A DNA stretch of 64,000 bases, from assembly GCF_900115005.1 (NCBI RefSeq), contig NZ_FOUY01000018.1, positions 1 to 64,000 on the forward strand, in the 5' to 3' direction. The number at the start of each line of letters is the position of its first letter. Position 1 is the stretch's first letter. Below, in pieces: positions 1-11,165 of the stretch. A model generated the notes under the pieces. It ran no database searches, was not told the DNA's origin, and saw nothing but the letters and a program-made list of their open reading frames with translations. The stretch is from Pseudonocardia ammonioxydans. GTDB taxonomy: Bacteria; Actinomycetota; Actinomycetes; Mycobacteriales; Pseudonocardiaceae. The translations under genes and the position numbers were made by a program.

Positions 1-1
1 C

Positions 2-1648
<1,647 letters not shown>

Positions 1649-1653
1649 TCAAA

Positions 1654-1690
1654 CGGCTGCGACGGTGCGCTTCGCACCGTCGATCAGCCG
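1654..1690. terminator. Long hairpin between convergent genes
   Basis: CGACGGTGCG (1660-1669) pairs perfectly with CGCACCGTCG (1673-1682) around a CTT loop. Outer arms CGGCT (1654-1658) and AGCCG (1686-1690) extend it. It begins six bases after the HNH stop codon and lies between that gene and the convergent amidase remnant, so it probably ends transcription in both directions. There is no clear T-tract, which is common in high-GC actinomycetes. Confidence 0.7.
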
Positions 1691-1763
1691 GGTGCGACGT
1701 GCGAGTGACGGTGCCGTGCGCGTCGCGGGCTGCCCTCCCCGGGTGGGGTGTCGCCGGGGTGCG

Positions 1764-3118
1764 TCACGTGGGGGAGCGTTCCGCTGGGCCGACCGGTGCG
1801 GGTGTCGCCGGTGGTATGTGGTCCCGCAGGAGCGCGAGCAGCCGGTCGTCCTCACCGTGCCGCGCGACGATCTGGAGCCCCACCGGGCAGCCGTCCGGGC
1901 CGAAGCCGGCGGGGATCGAGGCGGCCGGGTGCCCGGACAGGTTGAAGGCCCAGGTCAGTGCCACGTTCATCCGGCCACCGGGGCCGTCGTGGCCGTGCGG
2001 GCCGGCCGGGGTCGTGGGCGTGAACAGCAGGTCGACCCGCTCGAAGAGCCCCCGGAGCGTCCGGTCGTTCGCTGCTCGCAGTTCGTGCGCGGCGCGCACC
2101 TCCCCGGCGTACGCGTCCGTCCGGCGCAACGTCGTCCAGGCGCGCGCCGGTTCGTGCAGGCGGAACGGGGCGTCGGTCGTGGCGAGCCCGGCGGCGACGA
2201 TCAGGTTCTCGGCGGCCCTGCGGGCGATCGCGACCACGGCGGGATCGAGCTCGTCCTCGGCGAACCCGAGGGCCGGTGACCACATGACCGTCGTGGGCGC
2301 GGCGCCGGCACACCGGCCCGTGCGCCCCGGGCGCCCCATCCGGTCACGGCGTCCAGCCATGCCGGCAGCAGGGCCGGGTCACGCACCAGGACCCCGGGCA
2401 CTGCGAGTCCGGTCGGGTCGATCCCGGGGACGGCGCCGGTGGTCGGCTTGTAGCCCAGCACGCCGCACCAGGCGGCCGGGATCCGGACCGATCCGGCGCC
2501 GTCGGAACCCGTCGCCAGCGGAACGACACCCGCCGCCACCGCCGCTGCCGATCCCGCGGACGACCCGCCGGGGGAGCGGTCGCCGCGCCACGGGTTGCGG
2601 GTCGGCCCCCGATCGGTCCAGCCCCACGTCTGGTGGCCGCCGCCGCGCGGCACCGAGGTCGCGCCGATCGGCACCGCGCCCGCCCCGAGCAGCCGCCGGA
2701 CCGCCGGCGTCCGGAGCCCACGCAGGCCCTTCACCGCGACCGGCAACCCGTCGAGGGCCCCGGCCGCCGCAGCGGGAGTCGCCGCGGCCCGGGCCCCGTC
2801 GTGACGGGCGACGAACGCCCGCAACCACGGGTCGACCCGGTCCCGGAGGTCCCGGGCCGCCGCGACCGCGTCCGGCCCGTGAGCGGCCTCCGGGGCCGGA
2901 CGGAGCCCACACGAAGTGCACGACGGCGAGGCCGGTGCGCACGGCGTGGAGGACGGTTCGCACTCGTCCCGCGACGTCACGACCCGCTCGCGCACGTCCC
3001 ACAGCGCCGGAGTCCGCTCGCCCGCATCGCGCTGCGCAGGGGTTCGCTCGCCCGCATCGCGCTGCGCAGGGGTTCGCTCGCACGCATCGCTCACTGCAAC
3101 AGGTCGGGCGTCGTCCAC
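1764..3118 (-). pseudogene. Amidase-signature family gene, frameshifted and shortened
   Basis: Two minus-strand frames together make an amidase-signature enzyme. The upstream frame (3118 down to about 2300) has the catalytic Lys in LPVAVKG, the cis-Ser in [10 protein letters not shown] and the Ser nucleophile in [12 protein letters not shown]. The downstream frame resumes at [14 protein letters not shown] and runs to 1764 with typical C-terminal motifs (DLLFTPTTP, FNLSGHPAASIP). One missing base near 2300, in a C-rich stretch after PAPRP, would join them. The loop of 25-30 residues usually found after the Lys is also missing, so a single sequencing error would not explain everything. The N-terminus is a repeat-derived stretch without homology to amidases. 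Its GTG start overlaps the end of the S9 peptidase gene, so the two were probably coupled. Confidence 0.7.
3016..3090. repeat. 30-bp tandem repeat, 2.5 units
   Basis: Units 3016-3045 and 3046-3075 are identical; a third, half-length degenerate unit runs 3076-3090. Each begins GCTCGCCCGCATCGCGCTGC. On the minus strand they are translated at the start of the amidase remnant as an [10 protein letters not shown] repeat, and the array begins just after the S9 peptidase stop codon. It may be a slippage product that added a spurious N-terminus. Confidence 0.8.
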
Positions 3119-5127
3119 TCCTCACCCAGCACGTGCGTCGCCAGGAACGCGTAGACCGTCTCGTACCAGAGCTTCGCGTGGTTCGGCGCCAGCACCCAGT
3201 GGTTCTCGTCGGGGAAGTACAGGAACCGGTGCGGGTTCGCGGCCGGGTCCGGCTGCCGGGAAACGAGGTCCCACCACAGGCGCAGGCCGTCGCCGATCGG
3301 CACCCGGTAGTCCTTGTCCCCGTGGATCACCAGCATCGGCGTGCGGATCGCGTCGGCGTGGTGGTGCGGGCTGTTGGCCTGCGCCATCTCCGGGGTCATC
3401 TCGGTGAGCCAGTAGTGGGCGTGGTCGGTGGTCGGCCCGAACTGGTCCAGCGCCCACAGGCTGGCGTGGGTGACGATCGCCGCGAACCGGTCGGTGTGCC
3501 CGGCGACCCAGTTCGCCATGTACCCGCCGAACGAGCCACCCATCGCCGCGGTCCGGCCGGCGTCGATGTCCGGGCGGGCGACGGCCGCGTCCGTGATCGC
3601 CATCAGGTCCTCGTAGGGCGGCCCGCCCCACCGCCCCCAGCCGCGCTGGACGAACTCCTGCCCGTAACCGGTGGACAGCCCCGGGTCGGGCAGCAGCACC
3701 GCGTAGCCCCGGGCGGCCATCAGCCACGGGTTCCACCGCCACGACCAGGCGTTCCAGCTGTTCAGCGGCCCGCCGTGGATCCACAGCAGCAGTGGTGCGG
3801 GGTCGTCCGGGCCGGCGCCGGCGGGCAGTACCAGCCACGCCCGGACCCGGGTGCCGTCCGCCGCGGTCGTCTCGATCTCGGTGAGCGTGCCCGGCAGCTC
3901 CGGGGCCTCGGCCGGGCCGGGCAGGAACTCGGGGTCGGTCCCGCCGGCGCGGGCGTCCACCCGGACCGGTGCCGGGGCGGCGTCGTAGGCGTTGCGCAGG
4001 GCGTAGATCCAGTGGCCGTCCGGGCTCGGGACGGGCTCGGTGTAGCAGCCGTGGTCGGCGGTCAGCCGGACGACCCGGTCGCCGTCGGGGTCGCCCGTCG
4101 GGTCGAGGTCGATCCGGAAGAGCGGGCCGCGGCCGTCCTCGTCGGCGGTGACGATCAGCGCGGCGGAGTCCGCGGTCCACCGCGCCGCCGAGGGCCACCG
4201 GTCCCAGCCCGGCGCGACCGGCCGCGGCTCACCCCCGGTGAGCGGCACGAGCACCAGGTCGACGCGCGGGGCGAGGTCCGGGGTGGACAGCCGCTCGCGG
4301 GCGACGACGACGGTGTGCCCGTCCGGGCTGATCCGCGGGTCGCCGTACTCGTGACCGTCGTCGAACAGCAGGTCGCGGTGTTCGCCGCCGGCGACGTCGA
4401 TCGCGACGACTCCCGGCCGCCGGCTGCCGTGGCCGTACGCGCGGTTCCAGCCGGTGACGACGGTGGCGCCGTCGGGGGAGACGTCGAACGCGGTCTCGTC
4501 CAGTGCCCGGCCCGGTGCCGGGGTGAGGTCGGTCCAGTCCTCGCCGTCCCGCACCAGCAGCCGGTTCTCGGCGGGCCCGAGGTCGTGGTCCCAGTGCCGG
4601 ACCGGGTAGCCGGTGTGCAGGATCGCGGTGACCTTCGCATCGGAGCGGGCGGTGCGGCGCCGCTCGTCGTCCTCGCCGGTGACGGCACCCGGCAGGGTCG
4701 GTGACGAGGCCACGACCGTCCCCGAGCCGCGTCCGACGGCGACGTCGTCGACACCGCCCGGACGGCTGCCCGCCGGGCGGGCCTCACCGCCCGCCGCCGG
4801 CAGCAGCCACAACCCGGCGGGCGGGTCGGTGTCCGACGACGCGTCCGGGTCCGGGCGCGCCGACCGGAACAGCAGGTCACCGTCCGGGGTGAACACCGGG
4901 CCGGATTCACCCGCAGCACCCCGGGTCAGGCGCCGGGCGGGCGCGCGGCCCGTCGGGTCGACCTCCCAGAGCGCGGTGCGGTGGCGGGTGCCGTCGGGTT
5001 CCGGCTCGGCGACGCCGGTGACCAGCCGCGTCCCGTCCGGGGACAGCGCCAGCCCGCCGAGGCGGGGGAGCGCGACGTAGGCGTCGAGGTCGTGGAACGG
5101 GGTCTTCGCGGCATCGTCCGTCGGCAC
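3091..5127 (-). CDS. S9 family prolyl oligopeptidase / acylaminoacyl peptidase
   Basis: A 678-residue serine peptidase of the S9 family. The N-terminal half is beta-propeller-like, with repeated SPDG motifs (for example [10 protein letters not shown] and [10 protein letters not shown]). The C-terminal alpha/beta hydrolase carries the triad: Ser in [11 protein letters not shown] near residue 530, Asp in GDKDYRVP near 603, and His in DENHWVLAP near 640. An HGGP oxyanion motif is present ([10 protein letters not shown]). No signal peptide is evident, so it is probably cytoplasmic and trims short peptides. The GTG at 5127 gives the family-typical N-terminus. The gene is divergent from the DUF418 membrane protein, and its stop overlaps the amidase remnant. 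The exact substrate is unknown. Confidence 0.9.
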   Translation of the reverse strand: MPTDDAAKTPFHDLDAYVALPRLGGLALSPDGTRLVTGVAEPEPDGTRHRTALWEVDPTGRAPARRLTRGAAGESGPVFTPDGDLLFRSARPDPDASSDTDPPAGLWLLPAAGGEARPAGSRPGGVDDVAVGRGSGTVVASSPTLPGAVTGEDDERRRTARSDAKVTAILHTGYPVRHWDHDLGPAENRLLVRDGEDWTDLTPAPGRALDETAFDVSPDGATVVTGWNRAYGHGSRRPGVVAIDVAGGEHRDLLFDDGHEYGDPRISPDGHTVVVARERLSTPDLAPRVDLVLVPLTGGEPRPVAPGWDRWPSAARWTADSAALIVTADEDGRGPLFRIDLDPTGDPDGDRVVRLTADHGCYTEPVPSPDGHWIYALRNAYDAAPAPVRVDARAGGTDPEFLPGPAEAPELPGTLTEIETTAADGTRVRAWLVLPAGAGPDDPAPLLLWIHGGPLNSWNAWSWRWNPWLMAARGYAVLLPDPGLSTGYGQEFVQRGWGRWGGPPYEDLMAITDAAVARPDIDAGRTAAMGGSFGGYMANWVAGHTDRFAAIVTHASLWALDQFGPTTDHAHYWLTEMTPEMAQANSPHHHADAIRTPMLVIHGDKDYRVPIGDGLRLWWDLVSRQPDPAANPHRFLYFPDENHWVLAPNHAKLWYETVYAFLATHVLGEEWTTPDLLQ

Positions 5128-5305
5128 ACCCGGTTCATAGCATCTCCGCCCGCACCCACGCGGGCATTACCGCGCGGCGACAGGGTGCCGTCCCCACCGC
5201 TGCCCTGGGGCCGGCCCCGCCGGTTCGCGGGCCTGCTCCACCGACCGCCGGTGCCGCCGCTGCCAGGCTCGACCGCGGTCCGCCCACCGACCCCGGGGAG
5301 ACGGT

Positions 5306-7015
5306 ATGTCCACGGCACCCGTCCAGCACCACGATCAGCAACCGGGGCTGTCCCCGCCGGAGCCGCCCGCCGGGGGCCGGTCCCGGGTGGCCGGGCTCGA
5401 CGTGGCGCGCGGGCTGGCGCTGGTCGGGATGATCGCCACCCACACCCTGCCGCTCACCACCGACGACGGTGCGCCGACGGCGGTGACGACGGTGGCCGCC
5501 GGGCGTGCGGCCGCGACGTTCGTCCTCGTCGCGGGCATCGGTGTCGCCCTGCTCTCCGGCGGCCGGCACCGGCTGGACGGACGGGAGCGGGTCGCCGCGT
5601 CGGCCGGGATCCTGGTCCGGGCGCTCGCCGTCGGTGTGCTCGGGCTGGTCCTCGGTGCGCTCTCCCCGGTCAACGGGATCTGGGGGATCCTGCCGTTCTA
5701 CGCGCTGCTGTTCGTGCTGGTGCTCCCGCTGCTGGGACTGGGAGCCCGCGGGGCGGCGCTCGTCACGGCCGGCGTGGTCGCCGCCGGTCCGGTGCTCCTG
5801 GTGATGGCCGAGGGCCTGGCGCTGCCCCGCGCGGGCGCCGACGACCCGACGTTCGCCGACGTGCTGCGCGAGCCGCTCGCGGTGCTCGTCCAGCTGCTCG
5901 TGACCGGCGCCTACCCGGTCGTCGTGCTGCTGGGGTTCCTCACCGCCGGGCTGGCCATCGGCCGGCTCGACCTGTCGTCGCGGCGGGTGGCGTGGTCGCT
6001 GTGCGCCGGGGGTGTCGCGCTGGCCGTCGCGGCCCGCGTCACCTCGTGGGTGCTGCTGTACCCGCTGGGCGGGCTGGCCCGTCTGGTGCAGGACGCTGAA
6101 GACCCGGCGGAGGCCACGACCTCGCTGCTGTGGGAGGAGCACCAGCCGCTGTCGACGTGGTGGCACCTCGCGCTGCCCGCGCCGCACTCCCACACCCCGG
6201 TCGACCTGCTGCACACGCTCGGGTCCGCGGTCGCCGTCCTCGGTGCGGCACTGCTGCTCACCCGGGTGCCGGTGCTGCGGCGGCTGCTGTCACCGCTCGC
6301 CGCGGCGGGCAGCCTCGTCCTGACCCTGTACTGCGCGCACCTGGTGCTCCTGGCCACCGGCTTCCTGTCCGAGTACCCGGTGGCGTTGTTCCTGGTGATG
6401 CTCGTCGGCGGCCTCGGGGGCGCCGCGGCGTGGCGGCGTGGGATCGGGCAGGGGCCGCTCGAGAAGGCCGTCTCGGTCGCAGCGGGGGCCGCCCGGCGCG
6501 CGGTCGCGACCCACACCGCACGGGCGTCCGGGGCCACGGTCCCGGCCGGGCCGGGCCCGTTCCGCGGGGTCCCGGCCGGGCCGGGGCCGCTCCGCGGGGT
6601 CGTGGCCCCGGTCGCGGCGCTGCTGCTGGTGGTCGCGCTCGGCCTCGTGGTCCGGTCGCAGGCCGGTGCGGGTGACCCGGCGGACGATGGCGGGTCGCCC
6701 GGCGTCGCGGCGGCCACCGCCGCCCCGGCCGTGCCCCCGGCGACGGGGACCGCCCGGTTCTGCGAGCTCACCGACCGGTACGCCACCCTGCTGGAGAGCC
6801 ACCCCGACGACCCGCGGGCCACGCTCGACGAGGGCGCGGCGACCGTGCGCGAGCTGGAGCGCTCCGCTCCCGCCGAGCTCCGCGGTCCGGTCGGCACACT
6901 GGTCGACGAGCTGCGCGCCGAGGCGGGTACGACGGGTGCCGTCGCGCCCGGCCCGGCGGCGGTGGAGTCGGCCGAGACGGTCGTCGACGAGTTCGTCGAC
7001 GACCACTGCGACTGA
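5306..7015 (+). CDS. DUF418/DUF1624-type multipass membrane protein with C-terminal extension
   Basis: A 569-residue integral membrane protein. The opening motif GLDVARGLALVGMIATH is typical of DUF418/DUF1624 (YeiB / heparan-glucosaminide acetyltransferase-like) proteins. About ten hydrophobic segments follow, to roughly residue 380. From about residue 400 there is a duplicated PAGPGPFRGV/PAGPGPLRGV linker, an extra transmembrane helix (VAALLLVVALGLVV) and a soluble tail of 130 residues with two cysteines, which I do not recognise. The family is linked to acyl transfer across the membrane, but the reaction here is unknown. ATG at 5306 follows GGGGAGACGGT, a weak ribosome site. It is divergent from the S9 peptidase. 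Confidence 0.8.
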   Translation: MSTAPVQHHDQQPGLSPPEPPAGGRSRVAGLDVARGLALVGMIATHTLPLTTDDGAPTAVTTVAAGRAAATFVLVAGIGVALLSGGRHRLDGRERVAASAGILVRALAVGVLGLVLGALSPVNGIWGILPFYALLFVLVLPLLGLGARGAALVTAGVVAAGPVLLVMAEGLALPRAGADDPTFADVLREPLAVLVQLLVTGAYPVVVLLGFLTAGLAIGRLDLSSRRVAWSLCAGGVALAVAARVTSWVLLYPLGGLARLVQDAEDPAEATTSLLWEEHQPLSTWWHLALPAPHSHTPVDLLHTLGSAVAVLGAALLLTRVPVLRRLLSPLAAAGSLVLTLYCAHLVLLATGFLSEYPVALFLVMLVGGLGGAAAWRRGIGQGPLEKAVSVAAGAARRAVATHTARASGATVPAGPGPFRGVPAGPGPLRGVVAPVAALLLVVALGLVVRSQAGAGDPADDGGSPGVAAATAAPAVPPATGTARFCELTDRYATLLESHPDDPRATLDEGAATVRELERSAPAELRGPVGTLVDELRAEAGTTGAVAPGPAAVESAETVVDEFVDDHCD

Positions 7016-7029
7016 CGACCACTGCGACT
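6998..7029. repeat. 16-bp perfect tandem duplication over a stop codon
   Basis: GACGACCACTGCGACT occurs at 6998-7013 and again at 7014-7029. The first copy supplies the last codons of the DUF418-type gene, whose TGA is formed at the junction of the two copies. The perfect palindrome CTGACATGTCAG follows at 7030-7041 and contains the stop codon of the convergent quinone reductase. Confidence 0.85.
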
Positions 7030-7037
7030 CTGACATG

Positions 7038-8012
7038 TCAGGACGGCAGGATCAGCAGCTTGCCCGTCGTGCGGCGGCCCTGCAGGTCCTCGTGGGCGGT
7101 ACGGGCCTCGGTGAGCGGGTAGCGGTGACCGATCCGGACGTCCAGGCGCCCGGCGGCGACCTCGGCGTACACCGCCGCGGCCTTGTCCCGCAGCGACTCG
7201 GTGGTGTCGACGAAGTCGAACAGCTTCGGCCGGGTCAGGTACACCGACCCCGCCGCGTTGAGCCGCTGCGGATCGACCGGAGGCACCGGGCCGGACGCGG
7301 CGCCGTAGAGCACCAGCATCCCGCGCTTGCGCAGCGACGCCAGGCTCGCGTCGAACGTCGTCGCGCCGACGGCGTCGTAGGCCGCGTGCACGCCGGCACC
7401 GTCGGTGAGCTCGCGGACCGCCGCCGCGAGGTCGTCCACCCGGGTGTAGTCGATCACCTCGGCGGCGCCGGCACCGCGGGCCAGCTCGGCCTTCTCCGCG
7501 CTGGACGTCGTCGCGATCACACGGGCGCCCTTCGCGCTCGCCAGCTGGGTCAGCAGCAGCCCGACGCCCCCGGCCGCGGCGTGCACGAGCACGGTCTCCC
7601 CGCCGGAGAGCGGGAAGGAGTCGTTGACCAGGACGTGCGCGGTCATGCCCTGCAGCAGGGCGCCGACCGCGGCGTCGTCGCCGACCCCGTCGGGAACCGG
7701 CACGGCCTTGGCCCACGGCACCGCGACCTGCTCGGCGTAGCTGCCCAGCGTCTCGGCCCAGGCGATCCGGTCGCCGACGGCGACCCCGGTGACATCCGCG
7801 CCGAGCGCGGTGACCCGGCCGGTGCCCTCCAGGCCGGGCACGTAGGGCGTCTCCATCGGGTAGATGCCCTGCCGCTGGTAGGTGTCGATGTAGTTGACCC
7901 CGGCCGCCGCGACCTCGACGAGCACCTCACCGGGGCCCGGTGCGGGCGTGTCGACCTCGGCGACCTCCAGAACCTCCGGTCCTCCGGCCTTCGTCACCCG
8001 TACCGCACGCAT
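7038..8012 (-). CDS. qor: Zinc-independent NADPH:quinone oxidoreductase
   Basis: A 324-residue medium-chain reductase that would reduce quinones or enones with NADPH. The GroES-like N-terminal domain contains AGVNYIDTYQRQGIYP and GLEGTGRV, as in QOR. The Rossmann domain has the nucleotide motif HAAAGGVGLLLTQLA near residue 148. The cysteine ligands for catalytic and structural zinc found in alcohol dehydrogenases are absent, which fits the QOR subfamily. It starts at ATG 8012 and ends at 7038, convergent with the DUF418-type gene. It lies 55 bases downstream of the ABC permease gene on the same strand, so some read-through is possible. It is likely cytoplasmic and protective against quinones. 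Confidence 0.92.
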   Translation of the reverse strand: MRAVRVTKAGGPEVLEVAEVDTPAPGPGEVLVEVAAAGVNYIDTYQRQGIYPMETPYVPGLEGTGRVTALGADVTGVAVGDRIAWAETLGSYAEQVAVPWAKAVPVPDGVGDDAAVGALLQGMTAHVLVNDSFPLSGGETVLVHAAAGGVGLLLTQLASAKGARVIATTSSAEKAELARGAGAAEVIDYTRVDDLAAAVRELTDGAGVHAAYDAVGATTFDASLASLRKRGMLVLYGAASGPVPPVDPQRLNAAGSVYLTRPKLFDFVDTTESLRDKAAAVYAEVAAGRLDVRIGHRYPLTEARTAHEDLQGRRTTGKLLILPS

Positions 8013-8067
8013 GTGTCCTCCTCGTTCGACTGCGGAGCGCGCCCGCGATCATGCCCGAGACCGCAGC

Positions 8068-8922
8068 TCAGGCGTCGCGGCGCACCATCCGGACCATCAG
8101 CACCGCCCCGCCGACCGCCAGGTAGCCGGCCGCGACCAGCGTGCTGCGGACGAGCTCACCGGCAGGGACCGGGTCGCGCAGGACGTCGGCGGCGGCGCCC
8201 CAGCCGGTGGTGATCAGCCACGGGTGCAGCGGCTCGAGCGCCGGGATGGAGGTCAGCACCCCGAACAGGATCAGCCCGCCGAGCACCGAGGACAGCACGA
8301 CCAGCGGGTGCTCGGTCCACGCGGAGACCGCGAGCGCGACGGCGCCGACGGCGGCGAGCTGGACCAGCGTCCAGGCCGCGACGAGGACGATCCGGTACAG
8401 CGCCCCGGACGGCGACAGCGTCGTCCCGGACATCGTCAGGAGCGCGCCGTCCGCGCCGAGCACCGCGGGCGGACCGATCATCAGCCAGCCCGCGGCGAGC
8501 CCGGCCACGGTGACCAGCCCGACGGCGAGCGCGGCCACCACGAGCACGCCGACGGACTTCATGGCGACCAGACGCACCCGTCCGACCGGGGCGAGCAGCA
8601 GCCCGCGCAGCGTGCCGTGCTGGCTCTCGCCGGCGATCGCGTCGGCCGCCGCCACGGCGACGACCAGCGGCAGCAACAGCGTCAGCAGGATCGACAGCGC
8701 GACCACCGGCAGGGTCAGCCCGTTGCCGGTGACCTCGGCGAGCAGGCTGCGGCGCGGGCGGTCGGACAGCACGATGCCGATCGCCATGAGCACCGGGACG
8801 GCGGTGAGCAGGACGAGCATCAGCCAGGTGCGCGGTCGGCGCAGCACCCAGCGCAGCTCGGCGCCGAGCAGCCGGCCCCAGGAGACCGGGCGTGGTGCGG
8901 TGGGGGCACCTGTGCGGTTCAT
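8068..8922 (-). CDS. ABC-2 type transporter permease
   Basis: A 284-residue membrane protein with six predicted helices, including WLMLVLLTAVPVLMAIGIV near the N-terminus and a long hydrophobic pair around VALSILLTLLLPLVVAVAA. The segment AGESQHGTLRGLLLAPVGRVRLVAMK is typical of ABC-2/NatB-like permeases. The start is ATG 8922, chosen because it forms a 4-base ATGA overlap with the stop of the ATPase gene upstream. With that ATPase it should form an exporter or membrane-remodelling transporter; the substrate is unknown. It is the third gene of the operon that begins with the DUF2092-like protein. Confidence 0.85.
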   Translation of the reverse strand: MNRTGAPTAPRPVSWGRLLGAELRWVLRRPRTWLMLVLLTAVPVLMAIGIVLSDRPRRSLLAEVTGNGLTLPVVALSILLTLLLPLVVAVAAADAIAGESQHGTLRGLLLAPVGRVRLVAMKSVGVLVVAALAVGLVTVAGLAAGWLMIGPPAVLGADGALLTMSGTTLSPSGALYRIVLVAAWTLVQLAAVGAVALAVSAWTEHPLVVLSSVLGGLILFGVLTSIPALEPLHPWLITTGWGAAADVLRDPVPAGELVRSTLVAAGYLAVGGAVLMVRMVRRDA

Positions 8923-9887
8923 GACTCGGTGATCCTCGTGAACAACGTCTCCAGGTCCGGGCGGTGCCGTCGCAGCCCGTGCACCGGCACCTCGGCCCGG
9001 ACCAGCGCGGCGAACAGGACGGGCCCGTCGGGGCCGTCCTCGACGAGCACGCCGGGGCCGTCGGCACGGGCCGTGGCGCCGGCCTCCCGCAGCACCCGCA
9101 GCGCCGGGCCGGGGTCGGTGGTGGCGATCTCCCAGCCGCCCGCGACGGCGTCGAGCAGCCGTCCGAGCTCCCCGGCGGCGAGCAGCGACCCCTGCTTCAG
9201 CACGGCCACGTGCGTGCACACCGCCTCGACCTCGGAGAGCAGGTGCGACGACAGCAGCACGGTGGCACCGGTGGCCCGCAGGTCCGCCACCACCGCACGG
9301 ATCTCCCGGGTCCCCGCCGGGTCGAGCCCGTTGGTCGGCTCGTCGAGCACGACCAGCCGGCGCGGCACCAGCAGCGCCGCGGCCAGTCCGAGCCGCTGCT
9401 TCATCCCCAGCGAGTAGCCGCGGAACCGTCGCCGGGCCGCGTCGGCCAGCCCGACCCGCTCCAGCGCCGCGTCCACCGCCGGGCCGGTGTCCCGGGCGGC
9501 CAGCCGCGGTTCGACGGCGGCCACCCGGCGCAGGTTCTCCCGCCCGGTCAGGAACGGGTGGAACCCGGGGCCCTCGACGAGCGCGCCGACGTCCGGCAGC
9601 GCGGCGGGCAGGCCGGCCGGGACCGGCAGGCCGAGCAGCTCCACGCTGCCCGACGTGGGCCGGGTCAGCCCGAGCAGCATCCGGATCAGGGTGGTCTTGC
9701 CGGAGCCGTTGGGGCCGAGCATCCCGAACACCGACCCGGCGGGGACGTCGAGGTCGACGCCGTCGACGGCGGTGACCCGGCCGAAGACCTTGCGCAGGGC
9801 CCGGACGCGGGCCGCGGGCGGCGCCGTGCCCGGCTCGGGCCGCTGCGCGGTCTCCTGTGCGGTCCCGATCCCGCCGGCCGTGCTCAC
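8919..9887 (-). CDS. ABC transporter ATP-binding protein
   Basis: A 322-residue ATPase subunit. It has Walker A GPNGSGKTT near residue 60, signature YSLGMKQRLG (a less usual SLGMK form), Walker B RRLVVLDEPTNGLDP, and the H-loop histidine in LLSSHLL. The C-terminal 80 residues resemble the regulatory tail of drug-type ABC ATPases. GTG 9887 is chosen because it gives MSTAGG and a 4-base GTGA overlap with the preceding gene; further upstream the frame is arginine-rich and unconvincing. It powers the permease encoded immediately downstream. The transported molecule cannot be read from the sequence. Confidence 0.9.
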   Translation of the reverse strand: MSTAGGIGTAQETAQRPEPGTAPPAARVRALRKVFGRVTAVDGVDLDVPAGSVFGMLGPNGSGKTTLIRMLLGLTRPTSGSVELLGLPVPAGLPAALPDVGALVEGPGFHPFLTGRENLRRVAAVEPRLAARDTGPAVDAALERVGLADAARRRFRGYSLGMKQRLGLAAALLVPRRLVVLDEPTNGLDPAGTREIRAVVADLRATGATVLLSSHLLSEVEAVCTHVAVLKQGSLLAAGELGRLLDAVAGGWEIATTDPGPALRVLREAGATARADGPGVLVEDGPDGPVLFAALVRAEVPVHGLRRHRPDLETLFTRITES

Positions 9888-11056
9888 TGCTGCAGGGCCG
9901 CGCCGAGGACGTCGGTGCCGACGGCGCCGGCGGCGAACCGGCCGTCGTCGGTGACCAGGGCCGACCCGGCGTTCGTGGTGATCTCGCGGCCGGTGCCCCA
10001 CGGGCCGGAGACCGGTGTGCCCAGCGCGGACAGGTCCGGCCGGTCGGCTCCCCGCTGGTCGGACGTCTCCGGGTCGGTCGTCTGGGGGTCGGTCGCCTGC
10101 GGGCCGGTTGCCTGGGGGCCGGTTGCCTGCGGGCCACGGCCCTGCGGGACGGTCCCGACGACGACGGCGTCCCAGCCGTCCCCGACCGTCCGCAGCGCGT
10201 CGGCGCCGCCCCGATCCGGGTCGTGCCCGCGCCCCGGAGCGGCGGCGTCCGGGCCGGTCCCCTTGTCCGCGTTCCCCTTGTCCTTGAGCCCCTTGTCCTC
10301 GAACTTCTTGTCCTCGACCGTGACACCCGGCGGCGGGGTGAAGGTGAACAGCGCCGGGTCCTGGGGGCCGAACGTGACATCGTCGAACCCGATCCGCAGG
10401 ACCGGTTCGGGGCCGGCGCCCAACACGGTCAGCTCGAGCGGGGTGCGGGTCTCGGCGTCCACGGCGGCACGGACCTCGCGCAGCACCGTGCGCTCGCCCG
10501 GCTGCGGGGCCAGGACCAGGGTGTAGGCGGGCCGCCCGGCCACCTCGGTCGTGCCGTCGACGTCGACGGTGCTCGTGTCGCGGAGCTTCCCGACGATCTC
10601 CCGGGCCGCGGCCTGCGGGTCCCCCTCGGCCGGGCCGGACCGGTCGTGTTCGCGGGCCGGGATGCGGGTCGCGGTGCGGTCGGCGGAGTCGTAGGCCCAG
10701 GTCACGGTGCCGTCGCGGACGTAGGTGCGCTCGCCGTCCGGCCGGGGCAGCGCGAGGCGGCCGCGACCCTCGCCGTCGGACCAGACGCGGGCGGTGGAGG
10801 TGCCGTCGGTGAACCCCTCGGCGGGGACACCGGGGATCGCAGGCAGCCCCAGCCGGTTGTCGACGGCGACGGTGCCGGCCAGCGCGGCGGGCTCCGCCTC
10901 GAGCACCGAGGCGACGAGCTCCTCCGGTGGCACCGGCGGCAGGTCGGGGGCGGCCGAGGCGCGCGCGGTGACGAACCCGACGGTGAGGGCGAGGGCCAGC
11001 GCGGCCGCCAGCGCCGCGGCGATCCCGCCACGGCGCACCCGAGATCCGGAGGTCAT
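9884..11056 (-). CDS. Secreted or membrane-anchored DUF2092/LolA-fold protein
   Basis: A 390-residue protein with a hydrophobic N-terminal segment (GIAAALAAALALALTVGFV) that fits a signal peptide or anchor, followed by ARASA. The body resembles the actinomycete DUF2092 / LolA-LppX-like fold (short motifs such as LAGTVAVDNRLGLP and TEVAGRPAYTLVLAPQ). Two low-complexity stretches follow: Lys/Asp-rich EDKKFEDKGLKDKG and a Gln-Ala-Thr repeat. It is the first gene of an operon with an ABC ATPase and permease, coupled by GTGA overlap. That suggests it acts outside the membrane with the transporter, perhaps handling a lipid or sensing the envelope. ATG 11056 is preferred over a GTG 36 bases upstream because it sits directly before the signal sequence. 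Confidence 0.75.
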   Translation of the reverse strand: MTSGSRVRRGGIAAALAAALALALTVGFVTARASAAPDLPPVPPEELVASVLEAEPAALAGTVAVDNRLGLPAIPGVPAEGFTDGTSTARVWSDGEGRGRLALPRPDGERTYVRDGTVTWAYDSADRTATRIPAREHDRSGPAEGDPQAAAREIVGKLRDTSTVDVDGTTEVAGRPAYTLVLAPQPGERTVLREVRAAVDAETRTPLELTVLGAGPEPVLRIGFDDVTFGPQDPALFTFTPPPGVTVEDKKFEDKGLKDKGNADKGTGPDAAAPGRGHDPDRGGADALRTVGDGWDAVVVGTVPQGRGPQATGPQATGPQATDPQTTDPETSDQRGADRPDLSALGTPVSGPWGTGREITTNAGSALVTDDGRFAAGAVGTDVLGAALQQ

Positions 11057-11108
11057 GGTTCCAGGGTGCCGTACCGCGGGGGTCGTGTGCACGAGTGTCC
11101 GGCGGTCA

Positions 11109-11153
11109 GGGCTGCTCGACCCAGGGCTGCTCGACCCAGGGCTGCTCGACCCA
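11109..11153. repeat. 15-bp tandem repeat, three perfect units
   Basis: GGGCTGCTCGACCCA repeats at 11109, 11124 and 11139, and a degenerate fourth unit runs to 11168. It fills most of the gap between the end of ctaA (11166) and the start of the DUF2092-like gene (11056). Since both are on the minus strand, it lies in the spacer or promoter of the downstream gene. Confidence 0.85.
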
Positions 11154-11165
11154 GGGGTGCGCGAG

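Noticed and set aside
1699-4704. A 1001-codon plus-strand open frame
   Set aside because: It is Arg/Pro/Gly-rich with no family motif and lies opposite the amidase remnant and the S9 peptidase, whose catalytic residues are clear. Such long shadow frames are expected in very GC-rich DNA.
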